From the NCBI GenBank assembly GCA_000302695.1, contig AMFN01000003.1:124001-188000 (forward strand): a stretch of 64,000 bases of DNA, in the 5' to 3' direction. Positions 21,926 through 30,952 of this stretch are shown here, one piece after another (the first letter of the stretch is position 1; each line of letters opens with the position of its first letter). Position numbers and translations under genes: made by a program. This DNA is from Enterobacteriaceae bacterium LSJC7 (GTDB lineage Bacteria > Pseudomonadota > Gammaproteobacteria > Enterobacterales > Enterobacteriaceae). The notes beneath the pieces are model-generated. The model saw nothing but the letters and a program-made list of their open reading frames with translations. It was not told the origin of the DNA and made no database searches.

Positions 21926-22214
21926 ATTTCTCCTGATGTTCCTGCCAGCACCCTGTGGCTGATAAGCTGCCCCATTCAGGAACCGTCTGCCTGCGCTCAA
22001 CTCACCGCCGCTATTCATGTCGGCCAACACAAGCGAGTCAGGCCGAACACCTTGCATAACAGAGCGCAACCAACCCAACCGCCTGCGCTACGGTACGAAA
22101 CGGGCAGCGTAAAAAAGTGAGATACTGCTCACAAATTAATTGTCATTACGCCGCCGATGGTTTTAAGATCGGCTCCTCACCCTCCCTTACCCACTAACAC
22201 AGCGCGATACATTT
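21926..22214. other. Intergenic region before sotB
   Basis: No gene supported. A minus-strand frame over 21815-22078 has no ribosome site or domain. The last 80 bp should hold the sotB promoter, but I cannot fix its boxes with confidence. Confidence 0.4.
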
Positions 22215-23408
22215 ATGACGACAAATACCGTCTCACGCAAAGTCGCGTGGCTGCGAGTGGTTACGCTTGCTGTCGCCGCATTTATCTTCAACACCACCGA
22301 ATTTGTGCCGGTCGGACTGCTTTCCGATATTGCGCAAAGTTTCGATATGCAAATACCGCAGGTCGGCATGATGCTGACCATTTACGCCTGGATTGTGGCG
22401 CTGCTGTCGCTGCCGTTTATGCTGCTCACCAGCAAGATTGAACGGCGCAAACTGCTCATTGGCCTGTTTGCGCTGTTTATTGTGAGTCACGTGCTCTCTT
22501 TCCTGGCCTGGAGTTTTGAGGTGCTGGTGATTAGCCGCATCGGTATTGCCTTTGCTCACGCGGTGTTCTGGTCCATTACCGCCTCGCTCGCCATTCGTAT
22601 GGCACCGCCGGGCAAACGCGCTCAGGCGCTGAGCCTGATTGCCACCGGCACTGCACTGGCCATGGTGCTGGGTCTACCGCTGGGTCGCGTTGTCGGCCAG
22701 TATTTCGGCTGGCGCACGACGTTTTTTGCCATTGGCGCCGTGGCCTTTGTCACTATGCTGTGCCTGATTAAGCTACTGCCGCGCCTGCCGAGCGAACACT
22801 CCGGCTCGCTGAAAAGCCTGCCGCTGCTGGCACGCCGCCCGGCATTGCTGAGTATTTATGTTCTGGTGGCGGTGGTGGTCACTGCCCATTACACCGCCTA
22901 TAGCTATGTTGAGCCGTTTGTCATGCAGGTGGCAGGCTTCAGTGCCGGGTTCGCCACACTGATGCTGCTGGTGCTTGGCGGCGCAGGCATTATCGGCAGC
23001 GTGGTGTTCAGCAAACTGGGTAACCAGTATGCCTCCACGCTGGTCAGTGGTGCGATAGCGATAGTCCTTGCCTGTCTGCTGCTGCTTTATCCCTCCTCGC
23101 ACAGCGCATCGATGCTGATAGTGATGAGCCTGTTCTGGGGCATGGCGATGATGGTCATTGCGTTAGGGCTACAGGTGAAAACGCTGGCGCTGGCCCCGGA
23201 TGCCACCGATGTAGCGATGGCCCTGTTTTCCGGTATCTTTAACATCGGCATTGGCGCGGGTGCGCTGCTGGGTAATAAAGTTAGCCTGCATATGTCGATG
23301 GCCGATATTGGCTATGTGGGTGCCATTCCGGCGCTGGCGGCACTGGTGCTCTCGGTAGTGGTTTTTCGCCGCTGGCCGGTCGCACTTGAAGAACAGCCCG
23401 AGCGCTAA
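22215..23408 (+). CDS. sotB: Sugar efflux transporter SotB (YdeA), MFS
   Basis: 397 aa inner-membrane major-facilitator exporter with 12 predicted helices. The opening [20 protein letters not shown] is identical to E. coli SotB, and [12 protein letters not shown] and [20 protein letters not shown] are family marks. SotB pumps out arabinose and related sugars or sugar analogues such as IPTG by proton antiport. It lies between yneJ and the mar locus as in E. coli and ends at a bidirectional terminator shared with marC. Confidence 0.95.
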   Translation: MTTNTVSRKVAWLRVVTLAVAAFIFNTTEFVPVGLLSDIAQSFDMQIPQVGMMLTIYAWIVALLSLPFMLLTSKIERRKLLIGLFALFIVSHVLSFLAWSFEVLVISRIGIAFAHAVFWSITASLAIRMAPPGKRAQALSLIATGTALAMVLGLPLGRVVGQYFGWRTTFFAIGAVAFVTMLCLIKLLPRLPSEHSGSLKSLPLLARRPALLSIYVLVAVVVTAHYTAYSYVEPFVMQVAGFSAGFATLMLLVLGGAGIIGSVVFSKLGNQYASTLVSGAIAIVLACLLLLYPSSHSASMLIVMSLFWGMAMMVIALGLQVKTLALAPDATDVAMALFSGIFNIGIGAGALLGNKVSLHMSMADIGYVGAIPALAALVLSVVVFRRWPVALEEQPER

Positions 23409-23423
23409 GTGAAATACTGATGC

Positions 23424-23451
23424 AAAAAGGGAGCCAGTGGCTCCCTTTTTT
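23424..23451. terminator. Bidirectional terminator between sotB and marC
   Basis: Perfect 12-bp inverted repeat AAAAAGGGAGCC / GGCTCCCTTTTT with a 3-nt loop, flanked by A and T runs on both strands. It serves the converging sotB and marC transcripts. Confidence 0.92.
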
Positions 23452-23507
23452 ATTGCCCGAACACGGTAAAGGCTGGATCAAGTCTGCACCGTTTTTGACG
23501 CCGGGTA

Positions 23508-24173
23508 TTAATGATATGTCGCTACAATTTCCAGCACGCCATTGATAATGAACTGCACGCCCATGCACACCAGCAGGAAACCCATCAGGCGTGAAATCGC
23601 CTCAATACCGCCCTTACCGACCAGACGCATAATCGCTCCTGAGCTACGCAGACACCCCCAGAGGATCAGGCTTACCAGCAAAAACGTCAGCGGTGGCGCC
23701 AGTGCAATTACCCATGGCGCAAACGTTGCGCTGGTTTTCACCGTTGCCGCAGAGCTGATTATCATCGCAATCGTACCCGGCCCCGCGGTACTTGGCATCG
23801 CCAGCGGCACAAAAGCAATGTTCGCGCCCGGCTCCTGACCCAGCTCTTCGGATTTGCTCTTCGCCTCAGGCGATTCATGCGCTTTTTGCTGCGGGAACAG
23901 CATTTTGAAGCCAATAAACGCCACAATCAGACCACCGGCGATGCGCAGCCCCGGAATCGAAATACCGAAGGTGCTCATCACCAGTTGCCCGGCATACCAG
24001 GCCACCATCATAATGGCAAAAACGCACACTGACGCCATCAGCGACTGGCGGTTGCGCTCGGCGTTGTTCATATCACCCGCCAGTCCCAGGAACAGCGCCA
24101 CCGTCGTTAACGGGTTCGCCAGCGGCAACAACACCACTAACCCCAGACCGACAACCTTAACTAAATCCAGCAT
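23508..24173 (-). CDS. marC: MarC family integral membrane protein
   Basis: 221 aa with about six membrane helices and the MarC/UPF0056 signature [20 protein letters not shown] near the N-terminus. Divergent from marRAB across the mar control region, as in E. coli. Physiological role unsettled; it is not needed for the resistance phenotype. GAGAGG precedes ATG 24173. A charged insert ([18 protein letters not shown]) follows the third helix, typical of the family. Confidence 0.94.
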   Translation of the reverse strand: MLDLVKVVGLGLVVLLPLANPLTTVALFLGLAGDMNNAERNRQSLMASVCVFAIMMVAWYAGQLVMSTFGISIPGLRIAGGLIVAFIGFKMLFPQQKAHESPEAKSKSEELGQEPGANIAFVPLAMPSTAGPGTIAMIISSAATVKTSATFAPWVIALAPPLTFLLVSLILWGCLRSSGAIMRLVGKGGIEAISRLMGFLLVCMGVQFIINGVLEIVATYH

Positions 24174-24341
24174 CCTCTCTCCTTTATCCTGCGCCCCACG
24201 CGGCGACAGTGGGCTGAGTATAAAAAGAATCCCGCAGCGCTAACAGTTTCTCTCTGTAAGGAAGTTTCAATGACTTACAGGCCGCAGGTAAATCCAGCAC
24301 GCGAATCACAATCAGACACATCTCGCAACGTTTCATTAGCA

Positions 24342-24360
24342 ATTTAGCAAATAGTGTGAT
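24342..24360 (+). promoter_or_regulatory. marbox upstream of marRAB
   Basis: ATTTAGCAAATAGTGTGAT matches the E. coli mar marbox (ATTTAGCAAAACGTGGCAT) at 13-14 of 19 positions, including all of ATTTAGCAAA. It is the binding site for MarA, SoxS or Rob, 17 bp before the -35 box, and gives positive autoregulation. Confidence 0.85.
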
Positions 24361-24377
24361 CTGCATCAGGGTTCTGA

Positions 24378-24406
24378 TTGACAGATGCTTGCACGCAAAA
24401 TAATAT
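24378..24406 (+). promoter_or_regulatory. marRAB promoter
   Basis: TTGACA (24378-24383), a 17-bp spacer, then TAATAT (24401-24406), near-perfect sigma-70. Within the spacer TTGC-AC-GCAA (24389-24398) sits where E. coli has MarR operator site I, but shorter and diverged. Confidence 0.88.
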
Positions 24407-24421
24407 CTCGCGTAATTAATC

Positions 24422-24438
24422 TACTTGCCTGGGCAACC
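24422..24438. promoter_or_regulatory. MarR operator (site II)
   Basis: TACTTGCCTGGGCAACC contains the MarR palindrome TTGCC-(T)-GGGCAA in the same place as E. coli site II, directly before the marR start codon. Confidence 0.88.
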
Positions 24439-24441
24439 ATT

Positions 24442-24876
24442 TTGACTGAAACGAGCGATCTGTTTAACCAGATAATCCCGCTGGGCCGCCTGATTTACCT
24501 GGTCAACCAGCACAAGGACCGCTTGCTCAATGAACATCTTTCTCCACTGGACGTCACCGCGCAGCAGTTCAAGGTGCTTTGCTCTATACACTGCGCAACC
24601 TGCATTACGCCCGTCGAGTTGAGAAAAACACTGTCGGTCGATCTGGGTGCGCTAACGCGCATGCTTGACCGCCTGGCCTGCAAAGGCTGGATTGCACGGC
24701 TACCGAATCCCAACGACAAGCGCGGCGTCCATATCCGCCTCACCGCTGAAGGGACTGAGTTGTGCGAGCGTTGCCATTGTCTTGTAGGGCACAACCTGCA
24801 TCAGGAATTAACAAAAAATCTGACGGCTGAGGAAGTCACCCTCCTGGAAAACCTGCTCAGGAAGGTTCTGCCGTAG
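24442..24876 (+). CDS. marR: Multiple antibiotic resistance repressor MarR
   Basis: 144 aa, exactly the E. coli length, when read from TTG 24442. The open frame extends to ATG 24385, but that codon lies between the -35 and -10 boxes, so it cannot be the start. Winged-helix repressor of marRAB that lets go on binding phenolics or on copper-driven cysteine oxidation. The CSIHCATCITPVELRK segment keeps the E. coli Cys80-equivalent in the DNA-recognition region, and RMLDRLACKGWIARLPNPND is the wing. It is first gene of marRAB, 28 bp before marA. Confidence 0.95.
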   Translation: MTETSDLFNQIIPLGRLIYLVNQHKDRLLNEHLSPLDVTAQQFKVLCSIHCATCITPVELRKTLSVDLGALTRMLDRLACKGWIARLPNPNDKRGVHIRLTAEGTELCERCHCLVGHNLHQELTKNLTAEEVTLLENLLRKVLP

Positions 24877-24904
24877 TAGAAGAAAAATGAAATGAGGTGA
24901 GACG

Positions 24905-25303
24905 ATGTCCAGACGTAACAATGACGCAGTAACGATTCACAGCATTTTGGACTGGATTGAGGAAAATCTCGAATCCCCACTGTCGCTGGATAAGGTTTCT
25001 GAACGTTCGGGTTATTCGAAATGGCATTTACAGCGGATGTTCAAGAAAGAAACCGGTCTGTCGCTGGGTCAGTACATCCGTAACCGTAAGCTGACTGAAA
25101 TCGCACAGCAACTCAGACACAGTAACGAGCCAATTCTCTACCTGGCCGAGCGCTTTGGTTTTGAATCACAGCAAACGCTAACGCGCACATTCAAAAACTA
25201 CTTCTCCGTTCCTCCGCATAAGTACCGCGTGACCAATATGCCTGGCGAGACGAAGTACCTGATGCCACTGAATAATTATAACAGTCACAGCTATAACAGC
25301 TGA
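24905..25303 (+). CDS. marA: AraC-family activator MarA
   Basis: 132 aa, two AraC-type helix-turn-helix units without a ligand domain ([20 protein letters not shown] and [20 protein letters not shown]). It activates the mar/sox/rob regulon (efflux by AcrAB-TolC, micF, redox defence) by binding marboxes such as the one at 24342. Start ATG 24905 with GAGGTGAGACG upstream. The protein ends [11 protein letters not shown], a few residues longer than in E. coli through a near-repeat of YNS. Confidence 0.96.
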   Translation: MSRRNNDAVTIHSILDWIEENLESPLSLDKVSERSGYSKWHLQRMFKKETGLSLGQYIRNRKLTEIAQQLRHSNEPILYLAERFGFESQQTLTRTFKNYFSVPPHKYRVTNMPGETKYLMPLNNYNSHSYNS

Positions 25304-25375
25304 CGGGTTGCGCGCTGAGGGCAATTTTGCCCGTAAACCGCCCTGTCTACGCGTCCCTGGACGTATCGAGGAAAA

Positions 25376-25585
25376 ATGAAACGCTTAATGGTCAGTGCTG
25401 CGCTGCTGACACTGCTTTGTGCCACTGCTCAGGCTGCCACGCCACCGGCTAACCCCGGCGATGAGGCCAGTGAGGTGACTGTTATCCAGCCTGCCGACAA
25501 CACCCCTGCGTGGGATTTTAACCACATGGGGAATGGCAGCGATAAATCAGAAACGCTTGGCTCACCCTATTACAACCTTCGCTAG
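25376..25585 (+). CDS. marB: Periplasmic MarB protein
   Basis: 69 aa with a cleavable signal peptide (MKRLMVSAALLTLLCATAQA) and the conserved MarB end DFNHMGNGSDKSETLGSPYY. It is the third gene of marRAB; in E. coli it lowers mar expression by an unknown route from the periplasm. A GC-rich hairpin (CGGGCAG / CTGCCCG, about 25599-25619) follows and is shared with the converging eamA gene. Confidence 0.92.
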   Translation: MKRLMVSAALLTLLCATAQAATPPANPGDEASEVTVIQPADNTPAWDFNHMGNGSDKSETLGSPYYNLR

Positions 25586-25622
25586 TCCTTTTCCGCGGGC
25601 AGACTTCGGCCTGCCCGGAAAT

Positions 25623-26528
25623 TTATGGCTGAGGCGCCCCACGAATTAGCCGCACTATCCTGCTACTCAGAATATTCACACACAGCCCCGCCATCACCAG
25701 CAGCGCCCCGCACAGTTGCAGCGGCGTGAGCGCTTCATTGAGTAGCAACGCTGCACTTATCAGCCCTACGACCGGCACCAGTAGTGACAATGGCGCAACT
25801 CGCCAGGTTTCATAACGCCCAAGCAATGTCCCCCAGATACCGTAGCCAATAATTGTTGCCACAAAAGCGAGATAAACCAGCGACAGTATGGTAGTCATGT
25901 CGATATTACGCAGGCTTTGCACCATCACATCCGCTCCGTCAAACAGCAAACTTGCCAGCAGGAAAGGCACTATCGGAATCAACGCACTCCACACAATCAG
26001 CGACATCACCGCAGGCTGAGGCTGCACCTGCATCAGCTTTTTATTAAAGATATTGCCGCAGGCCCAGCAAAACGCTGCCGCCAGTGTCAGCATAAACCCC
26101 GTTAGCGCCACGTTCTGGCCCTGCATGCTACTTTGCGCCAGCAGCACAACGCCCAGTACAGCAAGCGTGATACCCGCCACGTGCTGACGCGTGAGCCGCT
26201 CCCGGAATGCCATTGCCCCTAACACAATAGTAAAAAAAGCCTGCGCCTGGAGCACCAGTGAGGCAAGTCCTGCGGGCATGCCAAACTTGAGTGCACAGAA
26301 CAAAAATGCAAACTGACCAAAGCTGATAGTCAGCCCGTAGCCCAGCAACAGACGCAACGGAACGCGCGGACGTGCAACAAAGAACAATGCCGGAAATGCC
26401 ACCAGCACAAAACGCAGTCCTGCCAGCAGCAGCGGCGGCATGGCATGCAGCCCCATTTTAATGACAACAAAATTCACTCCCCATACCAGAACCACCAACA
26501 TCGCCAGTAGTCCATCTTTGCGCGTCAT
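25623..26528 (-). CDS. eamA: EamA/DMT-family exporter (O-acetylserine/cysteine exporter)
   Basis: 301 aa, ten predicted helices in two EamA repeats. Opening MTRKDGLLAMLVVLVWGVNF and the downstream GLRFVLVAFPALFF are as in E. coli EamA (YdeD), which exports cysteine-pathway metabolites. AAAGGAG lies before ATG 26528. Same place as in E. coli, between marB and ydeE and divergent from ydeE. Confidence 0.93.
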   Translation of the reverse strand: MTRKDGLLAMLVVLVWGVNFVVIKMGLHAMPPLLLAGLRFVLVAFPALFFVARPRVPLRLLLGYGLTISFGQFAFLFCALKFGMPAGLASLVLQAQAFFTIVLGAMAFRERLTRQHVAGITLAVLGVVLLAQSSMQGQNVALTGFMLTLAAAFCWACGNIFNKKLMQVQPQPAVMSLIVWSALIPIVPFLLASLLFDGADVMVQSLRNIDMTTILSLVYLAFVATIIGYGIWGTLLGRYETWRVAPLSLLVPVVGLISAALLLNEALTPLQLCGALLVMAGLCVNILSSRIVRLIRGAPQP

Positions 26529-26685
26529 ACCTCACTCCTTTTATCATTTCGCTAACACAACTTACGCTCTGTGCTGGCACTCAACCAGAAGAAAATTTTC
26601 ATAAGCACTGGTGAGATAGCGATTATTTTGGTGTAACGTCGATGACATACCGGCAGGATACCGCTTCTCGCAATGCGATAATAAA

Positions 26686-27879
26686 ATGTTAAAAATAAAA
26701 AACACCTCCACCGCAGCACTGCTGGTGGCTTCCCTGTTATTGACCGTAGGCCGCGGCATGACGCTGCCGTTTATGACGATTTACCTGACGCGCCAGTTTG
26801 CAATGGACGTGCACCAGGTAGGGATAGCCATGTCTGGCGCACTCACCACGGGCGTGCTGTTCAGCCTGTTTTTCGGCATGCTGGCGGATAAATTCGACAA
26901 ACGCCGCTATATGCTGGGCGCACTCACGCTGTTCTTCTCGGGGTTTATCGCCATCCCGTTGCTTAACCACCCGCTGGCGGTCGTCGCATTTTTCTCGGTC
27001 ATTAACTGCGCTTATTCGGTGTTTTCCACCGTGCTGAAAAGCTATTTTGCCGACACGCTAGCGGTATATGAAAAGCCGCGCGTCTTCTCCCTCAACTATA
27101 CCTTTATCAACGTTGGCTGGACGCTTGGCCCACCGCTTGGCACCTGGCTTTTAATGTACAGCCTCAACCTGCCATTCTGGATAGCTGCGCTGAGTGCGGT
27201 GCCGCCCCTGTGGTTGGTTGGCCGCTATGTGCAGCCGCTGGCGCCGGTGAACCAAAACGCGCATATCGCCTGGTCACCGGCCTCACTGCTGCGTGACAAC
27301 GCGCTGCGCTGGTTTACGCTTTCGACCTTTCTTGGGCAGCTGGTATTTGGCGCGTTTGTCACTTGTCTGTCGCAGTATGCGCTCGCCATCGGTGATGCCC
27401 GGTTGGCACAGCAAATTGTCGCAGTAGTGCTGCCGGTAAATGCGGTCGTGGTGGTGCTGTTGCAGTACCAGGTCGGCAAGCGTGTGCGCCCGGATAACCT
27501 GCAACGCCTGATGCTCTACGGCTCGCTGTTTTTTGCCACGGGGCTGTTGGGTTTTATGGTTGCCGGAAACAACCTCTGGCTGTGGGGACTGGCTGCGGCG
27601 GTGTTTACGCTCGGTGAGCTGATTTACGCACCTGGCGAGTATATGCTGCTTGACCATATTGCCCCGCCTGGGCTGAAGGCGAGCTACTTTTCAGCCCAGA
27701 CGCTGGGCACGCTTGGCGGTGCGCTAAACCCACTGCTCACCGGCTATGTACTGACCTGGCTACCGCCGTGGACGTTGTTTGCGTTACTGATTGTGGTGAC
27801 CGGTTGCGCTTATGGCACCATGCTGATGGGAATGCGCTGCGGGCCGTTTGCAGCGGCCCGCGCGTCTGAAGAACGTTAA
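26686..27879 (+). CDS. ydeE: MFS transporter YdeE (dipeptide/arabinose exporter)
   Basis: 397 aa, 12-helix major-facilitator protein. The N-terminal half has TVGRGMTLPFMTIYLTRQFA and the MFS loop GMLADKFDKRRYML. E. coli YdeE exports dipeptides when overproduced. Synteny with eamA is kept. Its stop codon TAA touches the stop codon of the converging gene with no base between, so there is no separate terminator space. Confidence 0.93.
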   Translation: MLKIKNTSTAALLVASLLLTVGRGMTLPFMTIYLTRQFAMDVHQVGIAMSGALTTGVLFSLFFGMLADKFDKRRYMLGALTLFFSGFIAIPLLNHPLAVVAFFSVINCAYSVFSTVLKSYFADTLAVYEKPRVFSLNYTFINVGWTLGPPLGTWLLMYSLNLPFWIAALSAVPPLWLVGRYVQPLAPVNQNAHIAWSPASLLRDNALRWFTLSTFLGQLVFGAFVTCLSQYALAIGDARLAQQIVAVVLPVNAVVVVLLQYQVGKRVRPDNLQRLMLYGSLFFATGLLGFMVAGNNLWLWGLAAAVFTLGELIYAPGEYMLLDHIAPPGLKASYFSAQTLGTLGGALNPLLTGYVLTWLPPWTLFALLIVVTGCAYGTMLMGMRCGPFAAARASEER

Positions 27880-28983
27880 TTACCAGACTTCACTGGCGAT
27901 TTGCGTCACCAGGCGCACCTTATCCCACTGCTGGGCTGCGCTCAGGCTGTTGCCCTCTTCCGTTGAGGCAAACCCACACTGCGGGCTGAGGCAAATCTGG
28001 CTCAGGTCCACATACTGCGCCGCCTCCTGCAAACGGGCCTTCACTCCCTGTGGATTTTCCAGCTCGCCGTTTTTGGTGGTGATAAGTCCCAGCACGACCT
28101 GCTGTTTGCCCGGACGCACGTGGCGCAGCGGTGCAAAATCGCCACAACGGTCGCTGTCGTATTCAAGGAAGAAAGCGTCAACGTTGACGCGGCCAAACAG
28201 CACCTCGGCCACCGGTTCATAGCCGCCTTCAGAAATCCAGGTGGAGCGGAAGTTGCCGCGGCACACGTGCAGCCCAATGGTCAAATCGTCCGGCTTGCCT
28301 TCCAGCGCCTGGTTGAGCACGCGGGCATAGGTTTGCACCAGGTCGTCCGGGTCGTCGCCGCGTTCGCGGATCTGTTTACGCTGCTCGTCTGAACACAGAT
28401 AGGCCCAGACCGTGTCATCCAGTTGCAGGTAGCGGCAGCCTGCGGCGTAAAAGGCGGCAATGGCGTCACGCCAGGTCTGTGCCAGGTCGTTAAAGTAGTC
28501 GTTCAGGTGCGGATAGACGCGCTTATCAATCGCGCTACGTCCGCCGCGAAAGTGCAGCACACTGGGACTGGGGATGGTCATTTTCGCTACCGCGCTGCCG
28601 CTGATGCTTTGCAGATAGCGGAAATCCTCGAGCATCGGGTGGCTACCAAACCCCAGTTTGCCAGTCACGCGAATACTGTGCGCCCGGGTCTGCACGCCAT
28701 TAAACTGAATACCCTGCTCTGCCTCGTACCGCTCCACGCCCTGTAAACCGTCGAAAAAATCGAAATGCCACCAGGCACGGCGAAATTCGCCGTCGGTCAC
28801 GACGTGCAGACCACAGTCACACTGTAGTGCCACCGCCTCGCGGATAGCTGCGTTTTCCACCTGGCGCAGTTGCCCGGCGTCAATCTCACCGGCAGCAAAC
28901 TGCGCGCGGGCCTGTTTGATGCTGTCCGGGCGTAAAAAACTGCCCACTACGTCGGCGCGAAACGGTGCCTGCTGTCGTTGCAT
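27880..28983 (-). CDS. MetE-like cobalamin-independent methyltransferase (YxjG/YxjH type)
   Basis: 367 aa from ATG 28983 (AGGAGAAAAG upstream; the frame is open further without support). It matches the C-terminal catalytic half of cobalamin-independent methionine synthase, with no N-terminal half. Metal-binding residues: H and C in GLHVCRGN, and C in CLSPQCGFAST; DVVGSFLRP near the start and LDDTVWAYLC are family marks. Stand-alone proteins of this kind transfer a methyl group to homocysteine or to related thiols, but the methyl donor is often not methyl-folate. Its start is divergent from yneE. Not present at this place in E. coli K-12, so it is probably an insertion relative to that genome. 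Confidence 0.9.
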   Translation of the reverse strand: MQRQQAPFRADVVGSFLRPDSIKQARAQFAAGEIDAGQLRQVENAAIREAVALQCDCGLHVVTDGEFRRAWWHFDFFDGLQGVERYEAEQGIQFNGVQTRAHSIRVTGKLGFGSHPMLEDFRYLQSISGSAVAKMTIPSPSVLHFRGGRSAIDKRVYPHLNDYFNDLAQTWRDAIAAFYAAGCRYLQLDDTVWAYLCSDEQRKQIRERGDDPDDLVQTYARVLNQALEGKPDDLTIGLHVCRGNFRSTWISEGGYEPVAEVLFGRVNVDAFFLEYDSDRCGDFAPLRHVRPGKQQVVLGLITTKNGELENPQGVKARLQEAAQYVDLSQICLSPQCGFASTEEGNSLSAAQQWDKVRLVTQIASEVW

Positions 28984-29222
28984 GCTTTTCTCCTGCTGAT
29001 GCCCGGCAGTTTCGCCAGGTGATAGTGCGGCTGATAAATTAAATAGCCATCTGGATGGCCGAATAAGAGGAGAATGACACGGACCTTGCTGCAACGGCAA
29101 ACGAGGAAAATTCATCGACCATGAAAAACATTCATATTCCCAAAAAAGTCTGAGTCTCCTGTTGCGGGCCAGCGGCCAATGGCGTTTAATGCGTTGCGTT
29201 TTGGTTAATGAATTGTGATGAC

Positions 29223-30131
29223 ATGATTGTACGTCCCCATGAGCACTGGCTGCGCCGCCTGTTTGTCTGGCACGGTTCGGTGCTGGCAAAAATCTATACC
29301 CGCCTGCTGCTGAATTTTTTACTTTCTATAGCTGTGATTTTCTTTCTGCCCTGGTACGAAACGCTCGGTATTCGCCTCACCGTGGCGCCGTTTAGCATTC
29401 TGGGCGTCGCTATTGCTATCTTTCTGGGGTTTCGCAACAGTGCGAGCTATGCCCGCTTTAATGAAGCGCGCATCCTGTGGGGCCAGCTGATGATAAGCAA
29501 CCGTTCGCTGCTGCGCGAAACCTGTAGCCTGCGGCTGACTGAGCGGGATGTGTTGGTGAATTTGCAGGTGGCGTTCAGTCACTGCCTGCGCCTGACGCTA
29601 CGTCGCCGTCCGGTCCAGGAGATGCTGGAGAAATGGCTGGCAAAAGATACCGCCGCCCGGGTCGCGCAGGCGCATTCGCCCTGTAACGCCATTCTGATGC
29701 TGATGGGCGAATGGCTGGCACAGCGCCGCGCCCAGGGGGAGCTTTCGGACCTGCTGTGGGCAAGCCTCAACAACCAGCTTAACGAACTGTCGGCGCTGCT
29801 CGCGGGCTGTGAGCGCATTGCCACCACGCCACTGCCCTTTGCCTATTCGCTTATCCTGCACCGCACCGTGTACTGCTTTTGCATCATGCTCCCGTTTGCC
29901 CTGGTGGGCGATTTGCATTACATGACGCCGTTTGTGTCGGTGTTTATCTCGTATACCTTTATCTCACTGGATACGCTGGCCGAGGAGCTTGAAGATCCGT
30001 TTGGCACCGAAGATAACGATTTGCCGCTGGATGCCCTGTGCAACAACCTGGAGATCGATCTGCGTGAAATGACAGGTGCTGAAAATGTCCCCGCTAAGAT
30101 GCAGCCCGACCGACATTTTCTGCTGCGTTAA
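29223..30131 (+). CDS. yneE: Bestrophin-like membrane protein YneE
   Basis: About 302 aa. Opening MIVRPHEHWLRRLFVWHGSV and the stretch APFSILGVAIAIFLGFRNSA match E. coli YneE, a bacterial bestrophin homologue. Family members are pentameric anion or cation channels with four membrane helices, seen here as hydrophobic segments near residues 25-45, 50-70, 215-235 and 240-260. The conserved LEDPFGTEDNDLPLD segment corresponds to the acidic region after the last helix of bestrophins. ATG 29223 fits the E. coli start; an in-frame ATG at 29208 adds five residues. Confidence 0.92.
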   Translation: MIVRPHEHWLRRLFVWHGSVLAKIYTRLLLNFLLSIAVIFFLPWYETLGIRLTVAPFSILGVAIAIFLGFRNSASYARFNEARILWGQLMISNRSLLRETCSLRLTERDVLVNLQVAFSHCLRLTLRRRPVQEMLEKWLAKDTAARVAQAHSPCNAILMLMGEWLAQRRAQGELSDLLWASLNNQLNELSALLAGCERIATTPLPFAYSLILHRTVYCFCIMLPFALVGDLHYMTPFVSVFISYTFISLDTLAEELEDPFGTEDNDLPLDALCNNLEIDLREMTGAENVPAKMQPDRHFLLR

Positions 30132-30485
30132 TACCCACGCCGCCTGGCAGGGAGTGCCTGGGCGTCGGTTAATCCAGGCACTTTACTGTGCAAAACAGCC
30201 GTTCATCTCAACTTGCGCGATGGGCAGAGGGCCACAGAAAGAATTTAACATTAACATTCTGATAACTTGACATAATTCGACGCCGATTTAAGCCCCCTTC
30301 TTTTATACTGCCCTTGCGCTACTGAATTACCTGAATGGCGATATGGGCAAGCCTTACCGCCTTGTCTGATAGTCAACATTCGCCTGCCAGCGTACATTCT
30401 CGTTGTTAATTATCCGTGAAACGCGCTCGTCTTAACGTTACATGTCTGGCGAGCAGCGGTTATCCATTATCCAGGAGGTATCATT
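30132..30485. other. Intergenic region upstream of mgtS
   Basis: About 350 bp with no ORF of note. It should contain the mgtS promoter and leader. I looked for a PhoP box (direct repeat of TGTTTA, 5-bp spacer) on the plus strand and found no convincing one. AGGAGG is about 10 nt before the mgtS start. Confidence 0.5.
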
Positions 30486-30581
30486 ATGATGGGTGATATG
30501 CATGTTTTTATGGCGGTGCTGGGAACTATTGTCTTTGCGGGATTTATCGCAGCTTACATGAGCCATAAATGGGACGATTAA
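30486..30581 (+). CDS. mgtS: Small membrane protein MgtS (YneM)
   Basis: 31 aa: begins MMGDMHVFMAVLGTIVFAGF and ends AAYMSHKWDD, colinear with E. coli MgtS (31 aa, same SHKWDD end). One transmembrane helix in the inner membrane. In E. coli it is made under low Mg through PhoPQ and protects the Mg importer MgtA from FtsH, and also binds PitA. AGGAGG precedes ATG 30486. It sits next to an MgrR-like RNA, as in E. coli. Confidence 0.95.
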   Translation: MMGDMHVFMAVLGTIVFAGFIAAYMSHKWDD

Positions 30582-30605
30582 TTCTGCTAGCTGTATCGAG
30601 TGAGT

Positions 30606-30640
30606 AGCCCGCTGCGACGGTGGTATCAGCGGGCTTTTTT
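30606..30640 (+). terminator. Terminator of mgtS
   Basis: AGCCCGCTG / CAGCGGGCT with a 12-nt loop and a T run ending at 30640. Confidence 0.9.
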
Positions 30641-30658
30641 ATGCCTGCGATTTTTGGC

Positions 30659-30773
30659 AAAAAAAAACCGCCAGCCTGCCTGACGGTTCAAATTGCTTGC
30701 ATGGATAGCCCTGATTTCCGGCATTTATAGCGACTTAACACAAGGTCAGGCTCGCCACTGAGTCGCCAGAATC
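30659..30773 (-). ncRNA. mgrR: MgrR-like small RNA
   Basis: On the minus strand the block CTATCCATGCAAGCA is followed by a terminator stem (AACCGTCAG / CTGGCGGTT with a G-U pair) and nine T. From memory of the E. coli sequence, both the block and the terminator occur at the 3' end of MgrR, the PhoP-controlled Hfq-dependent RNA beside mgtS that represses eptB (LPS modification) and ygdQ. Position and convergent orientation to mgtS agree. The 5' end is uncertain: GATTC at 30773 resembles the E. coli start and gives 115 nt, but a PhoP box further up (30846-30862) would start the RNA near 30820 and give about 160 nt. Confidence 0.78.
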
Positions 30774-30827
30774 AGGCGGTATTGATTATTTTACGCCCTG
30801 TTACCGGCATTATTGTTTACGTTGTTG

Positions 30828-30862
30828 ACTCTATCGCAACAGATATCAACAAACGCTAAACA
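30828..30862 (-). promoter_or_regulatory. PhoP box and -10 box, likely for mgrR
   Basis: Minus strand: TGTTTA-GCGTT-TGTTGA (30862 down to 30846), then 12 bp and TAGAGT (30833-30828). The 6-5-6 direct repeat and 12-bp distance to the -10 box fit PhoP-activated promoters. Confidence 0.65.
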
Positions 30863-30952
30863 CAATCAACATCCGTTTATTTCATTATCGCTTTCTCAGG
30901 AATAATACATTCTGTTACACTTCGCCCCACACAACTAATATGGAGATTGACG

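Noticed and set aside
21815-22078. 87-codon minus-strand frame between yneJ and sotB
   Set aside because: No ribosome site or recognisable segment; it runs through the palindromic repeat.
24385-24441. N-terminal extension of marR from ATG 24385
   Set aside because: The ATG lies between the -35 and -10 boxes of the mar promoter and would not be transcribed. The TTG at 24442 gives the E. coli length.
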